DNA from: Tricholomella constricta
Taxonomy: Eukaryota; Basidiomycota; Agaricomycetes; Agaricales; Lyophyllaceae
DNA length: 64,000 nucleotides
Direction: 5' to 3'
NCBI GenBank assembly: GCA_013368375.1
Contig: JAACJP010000001.1
Coordinates: 186,001 to 250,000 of the forward strand
The notes under the pieces are model-generated. The model saw only the letters and a program-made list of their open reading frames with translations, was not told the origin of the DNA and ran no database searches. Each line of letters starts with the position of its first letter. Position 1 is the stretch's first letter. This document shows, one piece after another, positions 9,989 through 21,398 of the stretch. Made by a program: the position numbers and the translations under genes.

Positions 9989-12112
9989 ATGAAATCTCTT
10001 AGAAAATCTCTCAACGGAAGCAGCGGGAAGGACTCTGGAATTCGTGCTCAAATCTCGACCCCGCTGCCTCTTCCATCTGTGTCCAAACCCCCGTCTGCAA
10101 TCTTGCCCCCACAGAAGGTTATTCGCGCCCTATCGGCATATAGACCACAGGCTCCCCAGGAGCTTCCATTTCAGAAGGGAGACTTCTTCTACGTTCTACG
10201 CGACGTAGAGAATCAGGGAAACTGGTATGAAGCCCACAACCCCGTAACTGGTGCCCGAGGGCTGGTCCCTCGGTCCATGTTCGAGGAATTTAGCAAATCT
10301 GCATTACCGTGCGTTCATTACGCACACCATGACTTATTAGCTGCTCACTGTCTCCCTAGATCCCGCGCCTCACAGGTTGGTCCCACCAAAAGCCAACCGT
10401 CGTCTCCTGTCATTCCGCCCTCACCACAAGCTCCGAAAACCCAAGTCTTCTATGCTATCGTCTTACACGATTTTGTGGCTGAGAGAGCCGATGAGCTAGA
10501 CGCCAAAGCAGGAGACTCTATCACTGTCGTTGCGCAATCCAATCGGGAGTGGTTTGTGGCCAAACCTATAGGCAGGCTTGGTCGCCCAGGCCTTATCCCT
10601 GTGTCTTTTGTTGAAATACATGACCCGGCGACCGGAAAACCGATACCAGATGTTGATGCGCTAATGGATCGCGGAGATTTACCCAAAGTCGAGGATTGGA
10701 AACGCGCCATGTATAATTACAAGCAAAACAGCATCGCACTGGGAGTCATCGATGCCCCTGCTCCAACTCGTGACTCAATGCCCAACATACCTTACATGCC
10801 TCAGAACGGCCGATTTTCACAGGAATTGTCCCCTCCATCCCAAGCTCCCCCGCCCGTCCAAGCCAACTACTCAAACGCCGATTACGCCCCCAACGTCGCA
10901 GAAACCGCCGAACCACTGCCAGAAGGCATTCTTCTCACTGCCGACGTTGTTTCCTTCCATTACGAAATGGAGGAATACTGGTTCCGTATTGACGGTGTCT
11001 TCCAGCCGTATGCACAGCCTGGACAAAGACTTCCACCGGCGAAACAACTCATCTTGTTCCGAGTCTACAATGATTTCTACGACTTCCAAGTATCGCTCCT
11101 TGACACGTTTCCGCGCGAAGCTGGGAGACAACCCCCGCATCCCCGCATGCTGCCGTACATGCCCGGACCCGCGCAGGACGTTGATGATACGCTGACGGCA
11201 TCACGGCGATCCGAGCTCGATACATACGTGCACAGCCTTTGCGAACTCAGCAGATCTGGCGCTAAATATATCCTCGAGTCTCAAGTGGTTCGCGAGTTTT
11301 TGGCTTTGAAGCCCGGCGATGTCGGGAACGAGTCGGAGCCTCGTGTAGAAGAGATCGAAGCACTCTTTGGCCGGCAACAAACAAACTCTGACAATGATGG
11401 TACAAGGGGTGTAAGCGAGCTGAGGGACAATCTGGGACGGCTGAGAATGCATGATGACGAGGACAAGAGCGAGGGTTCAGAATACGAAGATGAAGGATAT
11501 GCCCCGTCCCCACAACGTCGGGCACACGATCGCGACCATCATCCATACAGCCACGGGCAAGGTCATGAGCGCCGTTCAAACGACAGCACCCTTCGCATGG
11601 CCCACGCCCAGAATCACCAACGAACGGGCTCTACCTCCTCCTTCCGTGCCGCCTCCCCGTACGGCTCTCACCGCTCCAACTCTCCACACTATCCGGACCG
11701 CAACCCATCCTCGCAGCAGCAGCGCGTTAACGACGACTACTACAATTACAACAACCCTCCAATAACCTCCACCACCTCCATCCGCTCTTCCCAAGCTACC
11801 TCCTCGCGTTCGCGATCGCATTCCACCTCAAACAACCTCAACAGCCCTCCCATTTCCGCCGCGAACCCGCAGACCGCGTTCGTGAAGATCAAGATATTCG
11901 ACCGCGTCGCGGACGACCTCATCGCGATCCGCGTGCACCCCCGTGTGACGCATGCGGAGCTCATGGACAAGGTGCAGGCTCGCCTCGGGGGCGAGGTTGT
12001 GAATTTGCGGTACCGCGATAGTGTCACGAACGCGTTCGTGGGGCTCGACTCGGACGAGGATCTGCGCGCGTGGATCGAGAGCACGGACAAGCATGTGCTG
12101 TTTGCCGACTGA
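9989..12112 (+). CDS. BEM1: Cell-polarity scaffold Bem1/Scd2 (SH3-SH3-PX-PB1)
   Basis: Scaffold that links Cdc42, its exchange factor and PAK kinase at sites of polarised growth. Domain order fits Bem1: SH3 at residues about 44-95 (IRALSAYRPQAPQELPFQKGDFFYVL), second SH3 at about 150-210 (YAIVLHDFVAERADELDAKAGD), a PX domain at about 310-430 (EEYWFRIDGVFQPY; LFRVYNDFYDFQVSLLDTFP), a low-complexity Ser/His/Arg-rich stretch, and a C-terminal PB1 domain with the acidic OPCA-like element GLDSDEDLRAWIE. The frame is open throughout (707 codons). However, 10309-10359 looks like a 51-nt intron (gtgcgt..ccctag) whose length is a multiple of three, so the mature protein is probably 690 residues. Stop is TGA 12110-12112. 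Confidence 0.92.
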   Translation: MKSLRKSLNGSSGKDSGIRAQISTPLPLPSVSKPPSAILPPQKVIRALSAYRPQAPQELPFQKGDFFYVLRDVENQGNWYEAHNPVTGARGLVPRSMFEEFSKSALPCVHYAHHDLLAAHCLPRSRASQVGPTKSQPSSPVIPPSPQAPKTQVFYAIVLHDFVAERADELDAKAGDSITVVAQSNREWFVAKPIGRLGRPGLIPVSFVEIHDPATGKPIPDVDALMDRGDLPKVEDWKRAMYNYKQNSIALGVIDAPAPTRDSMPNIPYMPQNGRFSQELSPPSQAPPPVQANYSNADYAPNVAETAEPLPEGILLTADVVSFHYEMEEYWFRIDGVFQPYAQPGQRLPPAKQLILFRVYNDFYDFQVSLLDTFPREAGRQPPHPRMLPYMPGPAQDVDDTLTASRRSELDTYVHSLCELSRSGAKYILESQVVREFLALKPGDVGNESEPRVEEIEALFGRQQTNSDNDGTRGVSELRDNLGRLRMHDDEDKSEGSEYEDEGYAPSPQRRAHDRDHHPYSHGQGHERRSNDSTLRMAHAQNHQRTGSTSSFRAASPYGSHRSNSPHYPDRNPSSQQQRVNDDYYNYNNPPITSTTSIRSSQATSSRSRSHSTSNNLNSPPISAANPQTAFVKIKIFDRVADDLIAIRVHPRVTHAELMDKVQARLGGEVVNLRYRDSVTNAFVGLDSDEDLRAWIESTDKHVLFAD

Positions 12113-12815
12113 TTGGTATCGAATCCATATGCCCGCTTGGTCGTGTCTGGTGGGCCTGGTGGACCTTACACACTCCTGATCACCTCTGGTTTCTCCTTAT
12201 CTCACTACCCATGAGACTTTCTTTATTCGATTCGACTTCTCCACGTCTCATAATGCTTCCTCTCGCTGACACACTCTTCCACTGTCTGTTTGTCTTCATT
12301 ACCTGTACCATCGACTCCGTGCCTCGTATATATTTTGTGAGATAGCTTGTACTTATTGCGCAGGCAGGCTAGAGTAGTGTTGTACAATTAAATATCTGTC
12401 ATCATATTGAACTGTGTATTCATCGGCTGAACTAGCAGCGGACTAGATTAGACGGTAACCGTTCCCTCCGAAGAAATTTTCGTTTACGAGTCTAGCAGCA
12501 GGCCTAGCAGTACGCCAGACAAGAGCGGAACAGATTAAGGCCTTGAATTAGTGAGGTAAAGCCACGGTACATAGTCGTCTGGGATTTCTGGACTTTTCGA
12601 ACTGATGCAAGGTGGGTACGAAGCAGGCCATTGATATAGTATTATATTAGTAAAATTGAAACTTGCTGGCAATTAACACGGAGGAATAGGAGGAAGGCGC
12701 CGAATGGAGTGGATGTTCTGTGGTATCAGGCGAACGGCTTGATAACAGCCACCCGAACAAACCCGGTCAAACAAGCTCCTCCACCTCCACCCGTTCTCCA
12801 GACCAGCACGCAACC
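12113..12815. other. Intergenic region, tandem + strand genes
   Basis: Holds the probable 3' UTR of the Bem1/Scd2 gene and the promoter of the NDUFA12 gene. A short T/C-rich tract lies just after the stop. No gene, RNA or repeat was recognised. Confidence 0.5.
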
Positions 12816-13448
12816 ATGTCTCTTTTTCGCACTCTGCGGAGTATCCGCCGCGTAGGGGTGCGCGAGTGGTGGCACCAGATGCAGTACATCGGTGACGCCA
12901 AGTCTGGAACTTTTGTGGGCGCAGACCAGTGCGTTCTATTCCTGCCGACTTTCTCTCTCTCATGCAATGATAATAGGTTTGGAAACCGATATTTTGAGAA
13001 TGTCAACCAATACGAGGAGGTTCCCGGTACGCAAATACCTTCTTGTCCTCGCTCCATTGTCCCAATAAGCCGTTGAATGTTTAGGCCGCCACCGATGGGT
13101 CGATTTCGCGCAGGTGCGTTAACTCGGTCTTCCATGCTTTAACATTGGTTCACCAAGCTCTCCTTCGCTCAGCACAATTATCACGCTTCCCAAGTTCCAC
13201 CCGAATGGCATTCATGGCTCCAACACATTCGCCTGAATCCTCCGCCGCAGGATCCCGTTATGCTCAACTCATCTCCTCCTTGGAAAGAGGTATAACGCCC
13301 CGCTTCTCCCTCGTTCTGTAAAACTCACTCTTCAACTTCTCAGCCTTGGGTCGAGAACCTCACCGGAACCCGTGGTGCCTACAAGCCCTATAACACCGTG
13401 CCCCCGAAGATCACCGCCTGGGAGCCCAAAACCACTTCCCGCACATAA
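12816..13448 (+). CDS. NDUFA12: NADH:ubiquinone oxidoreductase subunit NDUFA12 (B17.2)
   Basis: Accessory subunit of mitochondrial complex I. Exons joined by short introns read MSLFRTLRSIRRVGVREWW, YIGDAKSGTFVGADQ, FGNRYFENVNQYEEVPG, RHRWVDFAQ, HNYHASQVPPEWHSWL, PPPQDPVMLNSSPPWKE and PWVENLTGTRGAYKPYNT, ending KTTSRT before TAA 13446-13448. GxRYFEN, RHRWV and VPPEWHxWL are hallmarks of the family, and the length (about 140 residues) is normal. It converges on the next gene with only 46 bp between stop codons, so the 3' UTRs probably overlap. Confidence 0.92.
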
Positions 13449-13494
13449 ATCCCATATACTTAAAGCCAACTCTGTCTGTTTTAGAGAATGCCAT

Positions 13495-15110
13495 TCATTG
13501 CGTGCTACTTTCCTCTTCCCCGGCCCTAAGCATATCCTCCACCACATACTCTGCAATTGCAAGACTGGATGTCAAGCCAGGACTCTCTATACCCAGCAAG
13601 CTGATCATGGCGCCCGCACCCACCGACTTTCCTTTTTCCAGTTCTGGCGCCGAATAATCACTGCGGAAAATAAAGTCCTGGAATCCCTCACGGGGAGGGA
13701 CGAGCTTCGGACGCATTCCACAGTAATCCGGCTGCATTCCCTCCAGCCGCACGCCAGGTAAGTACCTAATGACCGCCTGGTGCATCTCTGCAAGCCTCGA
13801 CTCGTCCGGCCTCAGATGTTCCGCCCAGAAATCCGCATCTTCGCAGTCGTCCTTTGACGGAGGCTCGATCCACTCAATGTCGGGCCCGAAACGCACCTTC
13901 CCCTGCAAGTCGAGTGTAAGATGTGTCCCGAGTGAATGGAATGCGTGTTCGTTCCCTCCGAGCTCAGGGCACGGGTATATGAGATGAGAGACGTTCCTGA
14001 TGCCCGCGCCGTGGTAGGAGGCGTACGACCCGCGAGCGTAGTACAGCGGTATCCGATCCGACTCCGAGAGTATAGAATTTAGAATAAGTGCGCTGGAGAG
14101 CCCACTGGCATTTATGAGCGTCCGCGCGAGCATAGCGTCGCCCTCCTCCGCATCCCCAGTCACCGTTTGAACCACCCATCCATCCTCCAGAACATCCATT
14201 CCGGGCACCCCCGCCGCCCTGTTCGGGCGCTCGTAGGGATCTATCCTGACGGCCCGCGTAGAATACACAAGATTTCCACCCTCCGAGTCAATAACATCCT
14301 TCTCCAGGCTTTCCATGAAGGAATGTGAGTCTAGAATTCCCGTCTCAGGACACCACAATGCCGCCGCGATGTCCTTCGATAAGTCGGGCTCGAGCGCCCT
14401 TGCGGCCTGCGCCGACAGGAGCGTAGTCGGTAGCACGAGTTGCCCTTCAGCGTGTGTGGAGTGCGGCGGCCACGCGAGGTTGAGGGACTTGCGATGTAGG
14501 TTCTCGATGTAAGGCCGTTGGTCTGCGCGCGCGACGACGAGTTTGCCGCACTTGCGGAAAGGGATGTGATGCGCTTTGCAGCGCTCGTAGATCAAGTCGC
14601 GGCCGCGGAGACATAGGCGCGTTTTCAAAGAGTCGACTGGGTAATATAGGCCTGCAGATAACGAAGAGTCAGTCAACCTGAGGATAGAGTATGAACGACC
14701 TGTTGGTAGGTTACCTGAATGAATGACCTCAGAGTTCCGAGAACTGTAGATATCAGAGCCTCAGCGCCACTAGTGCAGCCTATGGCCACGGAATCATACC
14801 TTATCTCTTCTCCTGCCCGCGAATGTCGTTCCACGAGGCATGTCGAGCGTGTAGGAAATCGTTGTGAAAGACGCTGGGCAATGGCAAAACCAACAACACC
14901 TAAATGACAGAGTAAGAGACTCTACGATGGTTTATAAGACCTTATACATACCTCCGCCTATGACGAGAAAGTCAACAGCAGATTCCGGACGCTACCCACA
15001 TGAACTTTCAACTAAAGACAGTCCATTGAGTTGCGTTATGCAGTTCGCACCTTGTATTTGAACTTTCCTTTTCCATTCAGGGCCGCAGTCAAGCTCCTCA
15101 GACTCCGCAT
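13495..15110 (-). CDS. L2HGDH: L-2-hydroxyglutarate dehydrogenase, FAD-dependent
   Basis: Mitochondrial flavoprotein that oxidises the metabolic by-product L-2-hydroxyglutarate to 2-oxoglutarate. The start ATG is at 15108-15110. A short basic leader (MRSLRSLTAALNGKGKFKYK) is joined across an intron to RPESAVDFLVIGGG, the Rossmann FAD-binding motif, completed by VVGFAIAQRL in the next exon. SRNSEVIHSGLYYP and KCGKLVVA follow in family order. The last exon has LINASGLSSALI, ARGSYASYHG, GTHLTLDLQGKVRFGPDIEWI and, near the end, GIESPGLTSSLAIAEYV, which closes the FAD site. TGA is at 13495-13497. Mitochondrial targeting is inferred from the basic leader. D-amino-acid-oxidase-fold relatives are possible but fit less well. 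Confidence 0.9.
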
Positions 15111-15304
15111 ATTACTACCTCAATACTCTGTCAGCTAGCGACTGTCAGGCCTCGCGTCGACGAGTGAACATGGGTGTGAGCGAAAGACCTCTCGCCGGGC
15201 CGGACACATGCCCTCTGATGGCCGTTAGCTAATCTCTTCATGATCAAAACTGTAGTTCATCACCACCACTACTACGACCCAATCCTCAAAGCTGTAGCCC
15301 CGCA
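15111..15304. promoter_or_regulatory. Bidirectional promoter region, L2HGDH / CNS1
   Basis: Only 194 bp separate the start codons of two divergent genes, so this stretch must carry both promoters. No specific TATA or factor site is claimed. Confidence 0.5.
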
Positions 15305-16583
15305 ATGGCCGCCTCCAGCAGTTCGACGGGCCCCCAGCCCCTTTCCAATGACGATCTCGATGCCAAACTTGCCGCATTTGACTCCGTGCCTCTTTTCATG
15401 AAGTCCCTGCCCTCGGATGACACAGAAGATACAACCCTTGCCGCCCTGCAGAGTCTAGCGTATGAAGGCACGCCGGATGGTGGGTGAGAAGAGGTTGTAT
15501 GCCTGATTTATACAGTCCTATTTACCCATTTCTCTGTAGAGATCGCCCAAAACTTTAAGGAACAGGGCAATGAGTATTTCAAGGGAAAGCGCTATCGCGA
15601 AGCACTGGGCTTCTACACGCAGGGTGTCGACGCCAAACCGACAGATATCCCACTACAAGAAGCGTTACTGTGTAACCGCGCGGCATGCAACCTCGAGCTC
15701 AGTGTGTCTCTTTTTTCCAGTCTTCTTACACCCACCAGCATCCTGATACGTTCTCATGGCACCATAGAAAACTACGGTTCCGTGCTGCGTGACTGTTCTA
15801 AAGCTTTAACGTTGAACCCGCAATCATCGAAAGCATTCTACCGCTCCGCCTCGGCGCTGATGGCGTTACATCGCGTCGAGGAAGCGCTGGACTGCTGCGA
15901 TCGGTGTCTTACCTTCGATGCCGACAACAAGGGAATCTTGCAACTACGAGAGCGCGCCGTCAAAGCAAAAGCCGAAAAAGATCGTCGAGAAAAGGAAAAG
16001 GCCCAGCGACTGCGTAAGGAACAAGAAGCACAACGGCAAATGGAGATCGCGTTCCGCGTACGTTGCCTCCGTTACACAAAAAGAAGAACGAAGGGATTAA
16101 CATCTGTATTGATTACAGGAACGCAACCTCATCGCGCTGCCCAAGTCTGACGGGTCCTCCAACCCTTACGCGCCACATTTCGACGCCGACGACCCGACGA
16201 ACAGTACGCTCGTCCTCCCTGTCTTCTTCCTGTACCCGCAGTACGCGACTTCGGACGTGATACAGGAGTTCGTGGAGGACACGCCGTTCGCTCTACACCT
16301 TGAGGCAATGTTCCCGCCACAGGCGCCGCCGCCGGAGTGGGACAGCAAAGGCGAGTATGTGGACGGGCAGCTGGTGGTGTACGCGATGACGCACAGAAAG
16401 CGGCTGCTCAAGGTCGGGAAGAAGATGACGCTACGCGATGTGTGTAAGGCCGCAAAGGCGAAGGAGGGTGAGAAAAGGGATGGGTTGGAGGTGAAGGATG
16501 GGTGCCTCACTTTCGTGGTTTTGCCCAAGGGCGAGGTGGAGGCGGAGTGGGTTGAGGAGTACAAGAAAACTAGAGATGCATAG
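15305..16583 (+). CDS. CNS1: Hsp70/Hsp90 co-chaperone Cns1 / TTC4-type TPR protein
   Basis: Co-chaperone that bridges Hsp90/Hsp70 and is essential in yeast. The N-terminus has the family element PLFMKSLP. TPR helices start IAQNFKEQGNEYFKGKRYREALGFYTQGV and continue through LCNRAACNLEL, SVLRDCSKALTLNPQSSKAFYRSASALMALHRVEEAL, the basic carboxylate-clamp arrangement. A charged helix (KAEKDRREKEKAQRLRKEQE) follows, then the C-terminal wheel domain (LVLPVFFLYPQYATSDVIQEF; LTFVVLPKGEVEAEWVEEY). Three short introns lie near 15482-15540, 15700-15770 and 16054-16120. The stop is at 16581-16583. Confidence 0.9.
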
Positions 16584-17492
16584 AGATCTCTGGGCGTGAT
16601 TGTATTTTTGAATCCGAGTCAAATGACTACCGCCGTGTACCTGAACATGACGCGAACTACAACTCAAGCCGATCGGACATCCTCCCAGGGATGTCAGCAC
16701 TGTATTTGGTTGAATGAGAAGTTGATTTAGGAAAGATGAACTCGACATTTGTTGCCCTAGCTCGTGTCAGCGTATGATGAGGACATTCCGCGAACAGCCT
16801 CTGAAATCGCAGTCACATGCGGGACATATCAGGCGACAAGACGAAACGAGGAAACAGCTCAGTCGAAGCGCTCCCGGAAGTGTAGCCTGTGTTGGAGCCC
16901 CACATCATTGTCCGCGGCACGTACGCACCGATTGGTCCTAAGATCCTGTTGTCCTGGAAAAATATGAGAAGCTGGTCTTCTGGAAGGCGTGAATGAAGCG
17001 ATGTTCACAGGCGGCCGCAACAAAAAAAGGACGAAGCATGCCAAATGAGATGGGTCAACGAAGATAAGACACGACCGTCAGGTAGAAGAGGTTGTCAGGT
17101 CGAGGATCTCGATCATGGGTTGCGTCGGGGTAATTCTTAATCAGACTTCCAAGTATTCACAGAGAGCATATGATCTCTGGTGGAGCAGAAAAGTTGGATG
17201 GTTGCTAACTGCAAGAGGAATAGGGGCGTTCCGAAAAAGGAAGGCGGGCATGCAGCAAAGTTTGCCGTTGTTGTGACGCACAAACCTCCCTGGTCAGCAA
17301 GAAAGCATCCATCCGCCGTCGTTAAAAGGTCTAGTGAGTGAATGTCCCGCTATTCATCGTCGAGGGAGGCCCGTATACGTCGTATCCATCGCCAAACGAA
17401 ATGCTGGAGCGAAGGGATAGCTGGAAGGGGTGGATGCAGAAGTTATGGTCTGGATGCTGACCACAGCTCTTTCTAGGGCCTCAGCCATCAAG
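16584..17492. other. Intergenic region upstream of eS7
   Basis: About 0.9 kb without a convincing coding exon. A ttctag acceptor-like site 17 bases before the eS7 ATG and a gtgagt at about 17335 suggest a 5' UTR intron, common in ribosomal protein genes. This is inference only. Confidence 0.4.
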
Positions 17493-18208
17493 ATGTCCGT
17501 CAACCACAAGATCCTCCGCTCCGCCAATGCGCCCACCACCGCCCCAGATGAGACTGAGACCAGCGTCGCTCAGGCCCTGATCGACCTCGAGAACAACGTT
17601 CCCGAACTCAAAACCGAGCTTCGCGCCCTGCAAATCTCCGCAGCCCGTGAAGTTGATGTTCGCGGCGGAAAAAAGGCCATCGTTGTCTTTGTCCCTGTTC
17701 CCCAGCTGAAGGCTTTCCGCAAGGTCCAGCAGCGGTACGTCTGCACTCCCCATTTCAAATTCGGATTGTGCAGGAACCCATGACTTTTTTTTGCAATGCA
17801 GTCTGACCCGAGAGCTTGAGAAGAAGTTCTCTGACCGCCACGTCGTGTTCGTTGCCCAGCGCCGGATGTTGCGCAAACCCACCCGTACTTCGCGCGTCAA
17901 GCAGAAGAGGCCCCGTAACCGCACCCTCACCAGCGTCCACGAGAAGATCCTTGAGGATCTTGTCTTCCCCACTGAGATTGTGGGCAAGCGGACCCGTGTG
18001 TCTGTCGATGGCTCAAAGCTGCTGAAAGTGTGCGTAGAAATGACTCTTCTTTACCCGGCACTCAATTAATGGCGGCCACAGCCTTCTTGACTCGAAAGAT
18101 GCGACATCGCTCGAGTACAAGCTCGACTCATTCTCATCGGTCTACCGTCGCCTCACAGGGAAGGATGTTGTGTTCGAGTTCCCCGTGGTTGCTGCACACA
18201 CGGATTAG
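17493..18208 (+). CDS. RPS7: 40S ribosomal protein S7 (eS7)
   Basis: Small-subunit ribosomal protein. Exon 1 (ATG 17493) reads [14 protein letters not shown], then [25 protein letters not shown] and [22 protein letters not shown] 60-70 nt intron (gtacgt..atgcag) leads to [38 protein letters not shown] and [19 protein letters not shown]. The last exon has [23 protein letters not shown] and stops at TAG 18206-18208. Every block matches eS7 and the length is normal. The ORF extends 21 codons upstream of the chosen ATG, but the family begins here. Confidence 0.96.
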
Positions 18209-18590
18209 GTGTTGGAGGGACGATGTTCATTATGACATGCTATCCATACGCTTTTCTTAAAATATGCATGCCTCTATGAAGCTCCGGCGCTACTCTGAGT
18301 TGTACTTATTCGGTGTTCTGCTCAGTTCATACCAGTTGTCGGCGCTCGAGATCTCTGATAAGTCGATCTTGGTTAATGTGACGAAAATTCCCACGTCCAC
18401 CGCGTATTCGCGCCAGGGGCAGAATTATAATTGCCGAAGTTTGAATTCTGTTCTCTTCCCTCACTTGTCTCGTCTTTCCTTTACTATCCCTCCGCCCTCG
18501 TGGCCCCCGGGCCTTCATCTCTCCCTCTATCCCAGAGATTACGCCTTGCCTGCGTCCGTTAGAGGAGGCCCTCACCCGCCTCCCCACTCA
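18209..18590. other. Intergenic region, eS7 to Rab gene
   Basis: 382 bp with C/T-rich stretches at 18450-18550. The frame of the next gene remains open back to 18264, so part of this could be a longer N-terminus, but the composition looks like a pyrimidine-rich promoter or leader. Confidence 0.4.
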
Positions 18591-20003
18591 ATGCAGGAAT
18601 ACCCGCGCATGGATCCCTACTCTCGGTCCAGATATGACCAGGGCATCGACAGCAAGATTGTCATAATGGGCAATTCAGGTCCGTCGCGTCCTCTTCTCTC
18701 TCCCAACCGGCAGTTATTCACCCTCGGCTGACATGCCACAGGCGTTGGGAAGACGAGCCTCCTCCAGCGTTACACTCAAAACAAGTTCGACCCCAAGAAC
18801 ACGACATCGACGAGCGGGGCTTTTTTCGTCACGAAGAAGGTGTATGTTAATGGCCTCAGGGTCCGTCTGCAACTCTGGGACACAGCTGGCCAGGAGCGGT
18901 TTCGGAGTATGGTACGTTTCTGTCGTCCTATGGCGCGATCTGCAGCTCCTAATCTAGTTTCGCGTGGGGTGATAGGCTCCCATGTATTATCGAGGTCCGT
19001 TCAAAGATCTCTCTTTGCCTTGTTCGTAAAAGGCTAAAAGGTTATGTCAGGTGCGAATGCGGCGCTACTCTTATACGACATCACAAACGCATCAACGTTT
19101 AACGACATTCGTGGCTGGCTCGAGGGTACGCTGGCACTGTCACTTCCCAATTCAACCTCTGACCTTACTGTCCCACCCACCCTTTAGAGCTCAAGAAGAA
19201 CTGCCCTCCAGAACTCATCATATACATTGTGGGCTCCAAGGCGGATCTTTACCGCAGCAGGGCCGTCACGCCCGATTTAGCTCGCCTCTCCCTACACAAT
19301 TGGTTTCCCCCTCCCAAGCCTCCGACCCCACCGCCTCCACCACCGCCCTCGACCCTGTCCTACATCCGGCCCCGCTTCACCTCCTTCCCCGGCCTCCGCT
19401 CACCACCCGCTACCCCGCCCCCCATCGCGCCAGAGACTCCCGCCTACCTTGATCTGCCCCCGAACCGCTCCTCGGCGCTTCAGCGCAGCAAGACCGCTGC
19501 CCAGACCCGTTCACGCACAACTGGCAGCGGCCTCGCCCGCGCAAATACCACCGCCATCTCCCGCACACCACAGAGCTCCCGCTTCTCCCAGTACGGACCA
19601 TCGAGCGGCAGTAGCTGGGTCGACAGCAACGATACGAGCAGTAACAGCATCAACGAGGACGACGAAGATGGCGTCGAGGGATGTGCAGAGGAGCGCGAGT
19701 GGGGGCTGAGCAAGGGCATGGAGCTATTTGAAGTGTCTGCCAAGGACGATCTAGGTACGCTCGTCACATCTACATCGACTAGACTGTCATCTCACGCGGT
19801 ATATAGGCATTGAGAACCTCTTTGAAAACCTCATATCTGCGATTATCATCCGGAAAGACATGATCGAGCGGGAGAACGAATTGAAAAAGCGGGACAGCGT
19901 GTTTTTATCGAATATCAACCCGCCTGCGTGGGCAGCACAGGCAGAAGAGGAGGAGGCCCGCGTGAAGGCGGCCCGAAGCGCAGGCAGCTGGAGCTGCTGC
20001 TAG
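18591..20003 (+). CDS. Rab-family small GTPase with large insertion before the SAK motif
   Basis: Membrane-trafficking GTPase. P-loop [11 protein letters not shown] is split by an intron. Switch I (TTSTSGAFF) is followed by the [11 protein letters not shown] switch II, then [18 protein letters not shown], which is diagnostic of Rabs. The nucleotide base motif reads GSKADL (canonical NKxD has N where this has S). A Pro/Ser/Thr/Ala-rich insertion of roughly 130-140 residues (about 19295-19700) follows, with poly-Pro, an acidic run NEDDEDG and then EVSAKDDLG (SAK motif) and IENLFENLI. The C-terminus GSWSCC is a double-Cys geranylgeranylation signal. Effector helix residues resemble Rab5/Rab22-like proteins. 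The start ATG 18591 is one choice; MDPYSR at 18609 is possible. Confidence 0.85.
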
Positions 20004-21398
20004 GGCCTGGACACTGCCTGGAGCAGTTTGTCCTTGGTCCATTCCTGTCTAACCTCTGGTGATGTGAGGCATTCACTCGCTCGCGCATGCACATACTCTG
20101 TACACTCCGCCCTACGCTCGGCTTTTCGACCCGGCTCCCGTCCCGAACCCACACTACCTCCCTCTCGCCACTTCCTTCCTCCCTATCTTTCTCTCTTTTT
20201 TTGCCTTTCTCTCTGCGTCCCTCTCTCGTTCCCTGTCAGTCTCTCCATCTGTTTCTTCATTTTCACGTCTCGCACTCCAACGTCCCGAATTTCCTTATCA
20301 CATCATCATATTCTTCCATTTCTATCTCTCTCTCTCTCGCTTCCCAAGCCCCGAGTTCCCAGTTCTACTTCCCTGCCGCTCATGTTTATATATATATTCT
20401 ACTCCATGTCACCACCACGCACCATCACCACCCCTCCATCGCACCGCCAGCCTCGTCCCCATCCACGGTCCGACCACAAACAGACACAGACGACACCACA
20501 GACACTCACATCTAAGCTTAACCCACCATCCAGACAGTCCGACTTTGAACTCGACCTTGACCACGGAGTCCACCCCACCACCACCTATACCTTCTGATTG
20601 CTATCTATCGTATATCTACTACTAAGTACATACATGACATGTCCATACTCATGGGAATCTCTCTAACATGCACCCTCTATTATTACCATTTCGTCATCGC
20701 TTCGATGCGCTCGTGGTCATGATCAGATGTTGTGCGGCATCGAGCGGATGTCCTGATGTCAAGCGCGAGGCGCGGCAACAACATTCTAACAGTCTGGGTG
20801 AGACGAACAGTGGTCCTTCATTCCCACAGGCATTCGATTCTGGGGATTCTGGTCTACTGGTTTCATCTCGACAAAGAACTTGATGATTTTTATAAGCTGC
20901 CATCTGATCTTTTGCAGAGATCAAGGTGCGTTCCCAGTTTAAATAGCCTTGTCAGGTACATTGTCCGGTCGCTGTGCAAAGTCCAGAGCTACTGTTTATC
21001 CTCTAGGGATGTGAGGAGCGGACATGCAAGGAATACTTTAGTCATAGCCCAAGAGAGTTGTTTGGCGCACACTCGTTCCCTCCCTCCATCTCGATATCTC
21101 CTCCCCACTCTCGTCACCATAGAAATCTACCTTGATTCCGTCCTTTAAGCAGTCTGCGTCCCGGACGTGACATCCAGACATGTCTATGATTTCTGTTAGT
21201 GTGCACTTTCCAGAATTCTCGTCGTTCCTTGTCAGGTGCTCTCCCCGCGCACGGTCGGAACTTTCGTACGCATCGTCTGAAAGGGGTTCCCTCCCTTGTT
21301 TTGCTCAATCAGATCGACTGAGTAAGGGCAGGACCTGGTGGAAGCAATCTATATAAATCTGCTTTGTGCGATCGAAGCAATTTTACGCTCACACCCCC
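20004..21398. other. Intergenic region with C/T-rich low-complexity tract
   Basis: About 1.4 kb. From 20140 to 20350 the + strand is nearly all C and T (tctctctctctcgc near 20325), followed by tatatatata at 20388-20398. Long open frames here are by-products of the biased composition. No gene is supported. Confidence 0.5.

Noticed and set aside
20028..20597. Two overlapping ORFs of 140-190 codons on the + strand
   Set aside because: They lie in an almost pure C/T tract and encode Ser/Pro/Leu/Phe low complexity; a composition artefact.
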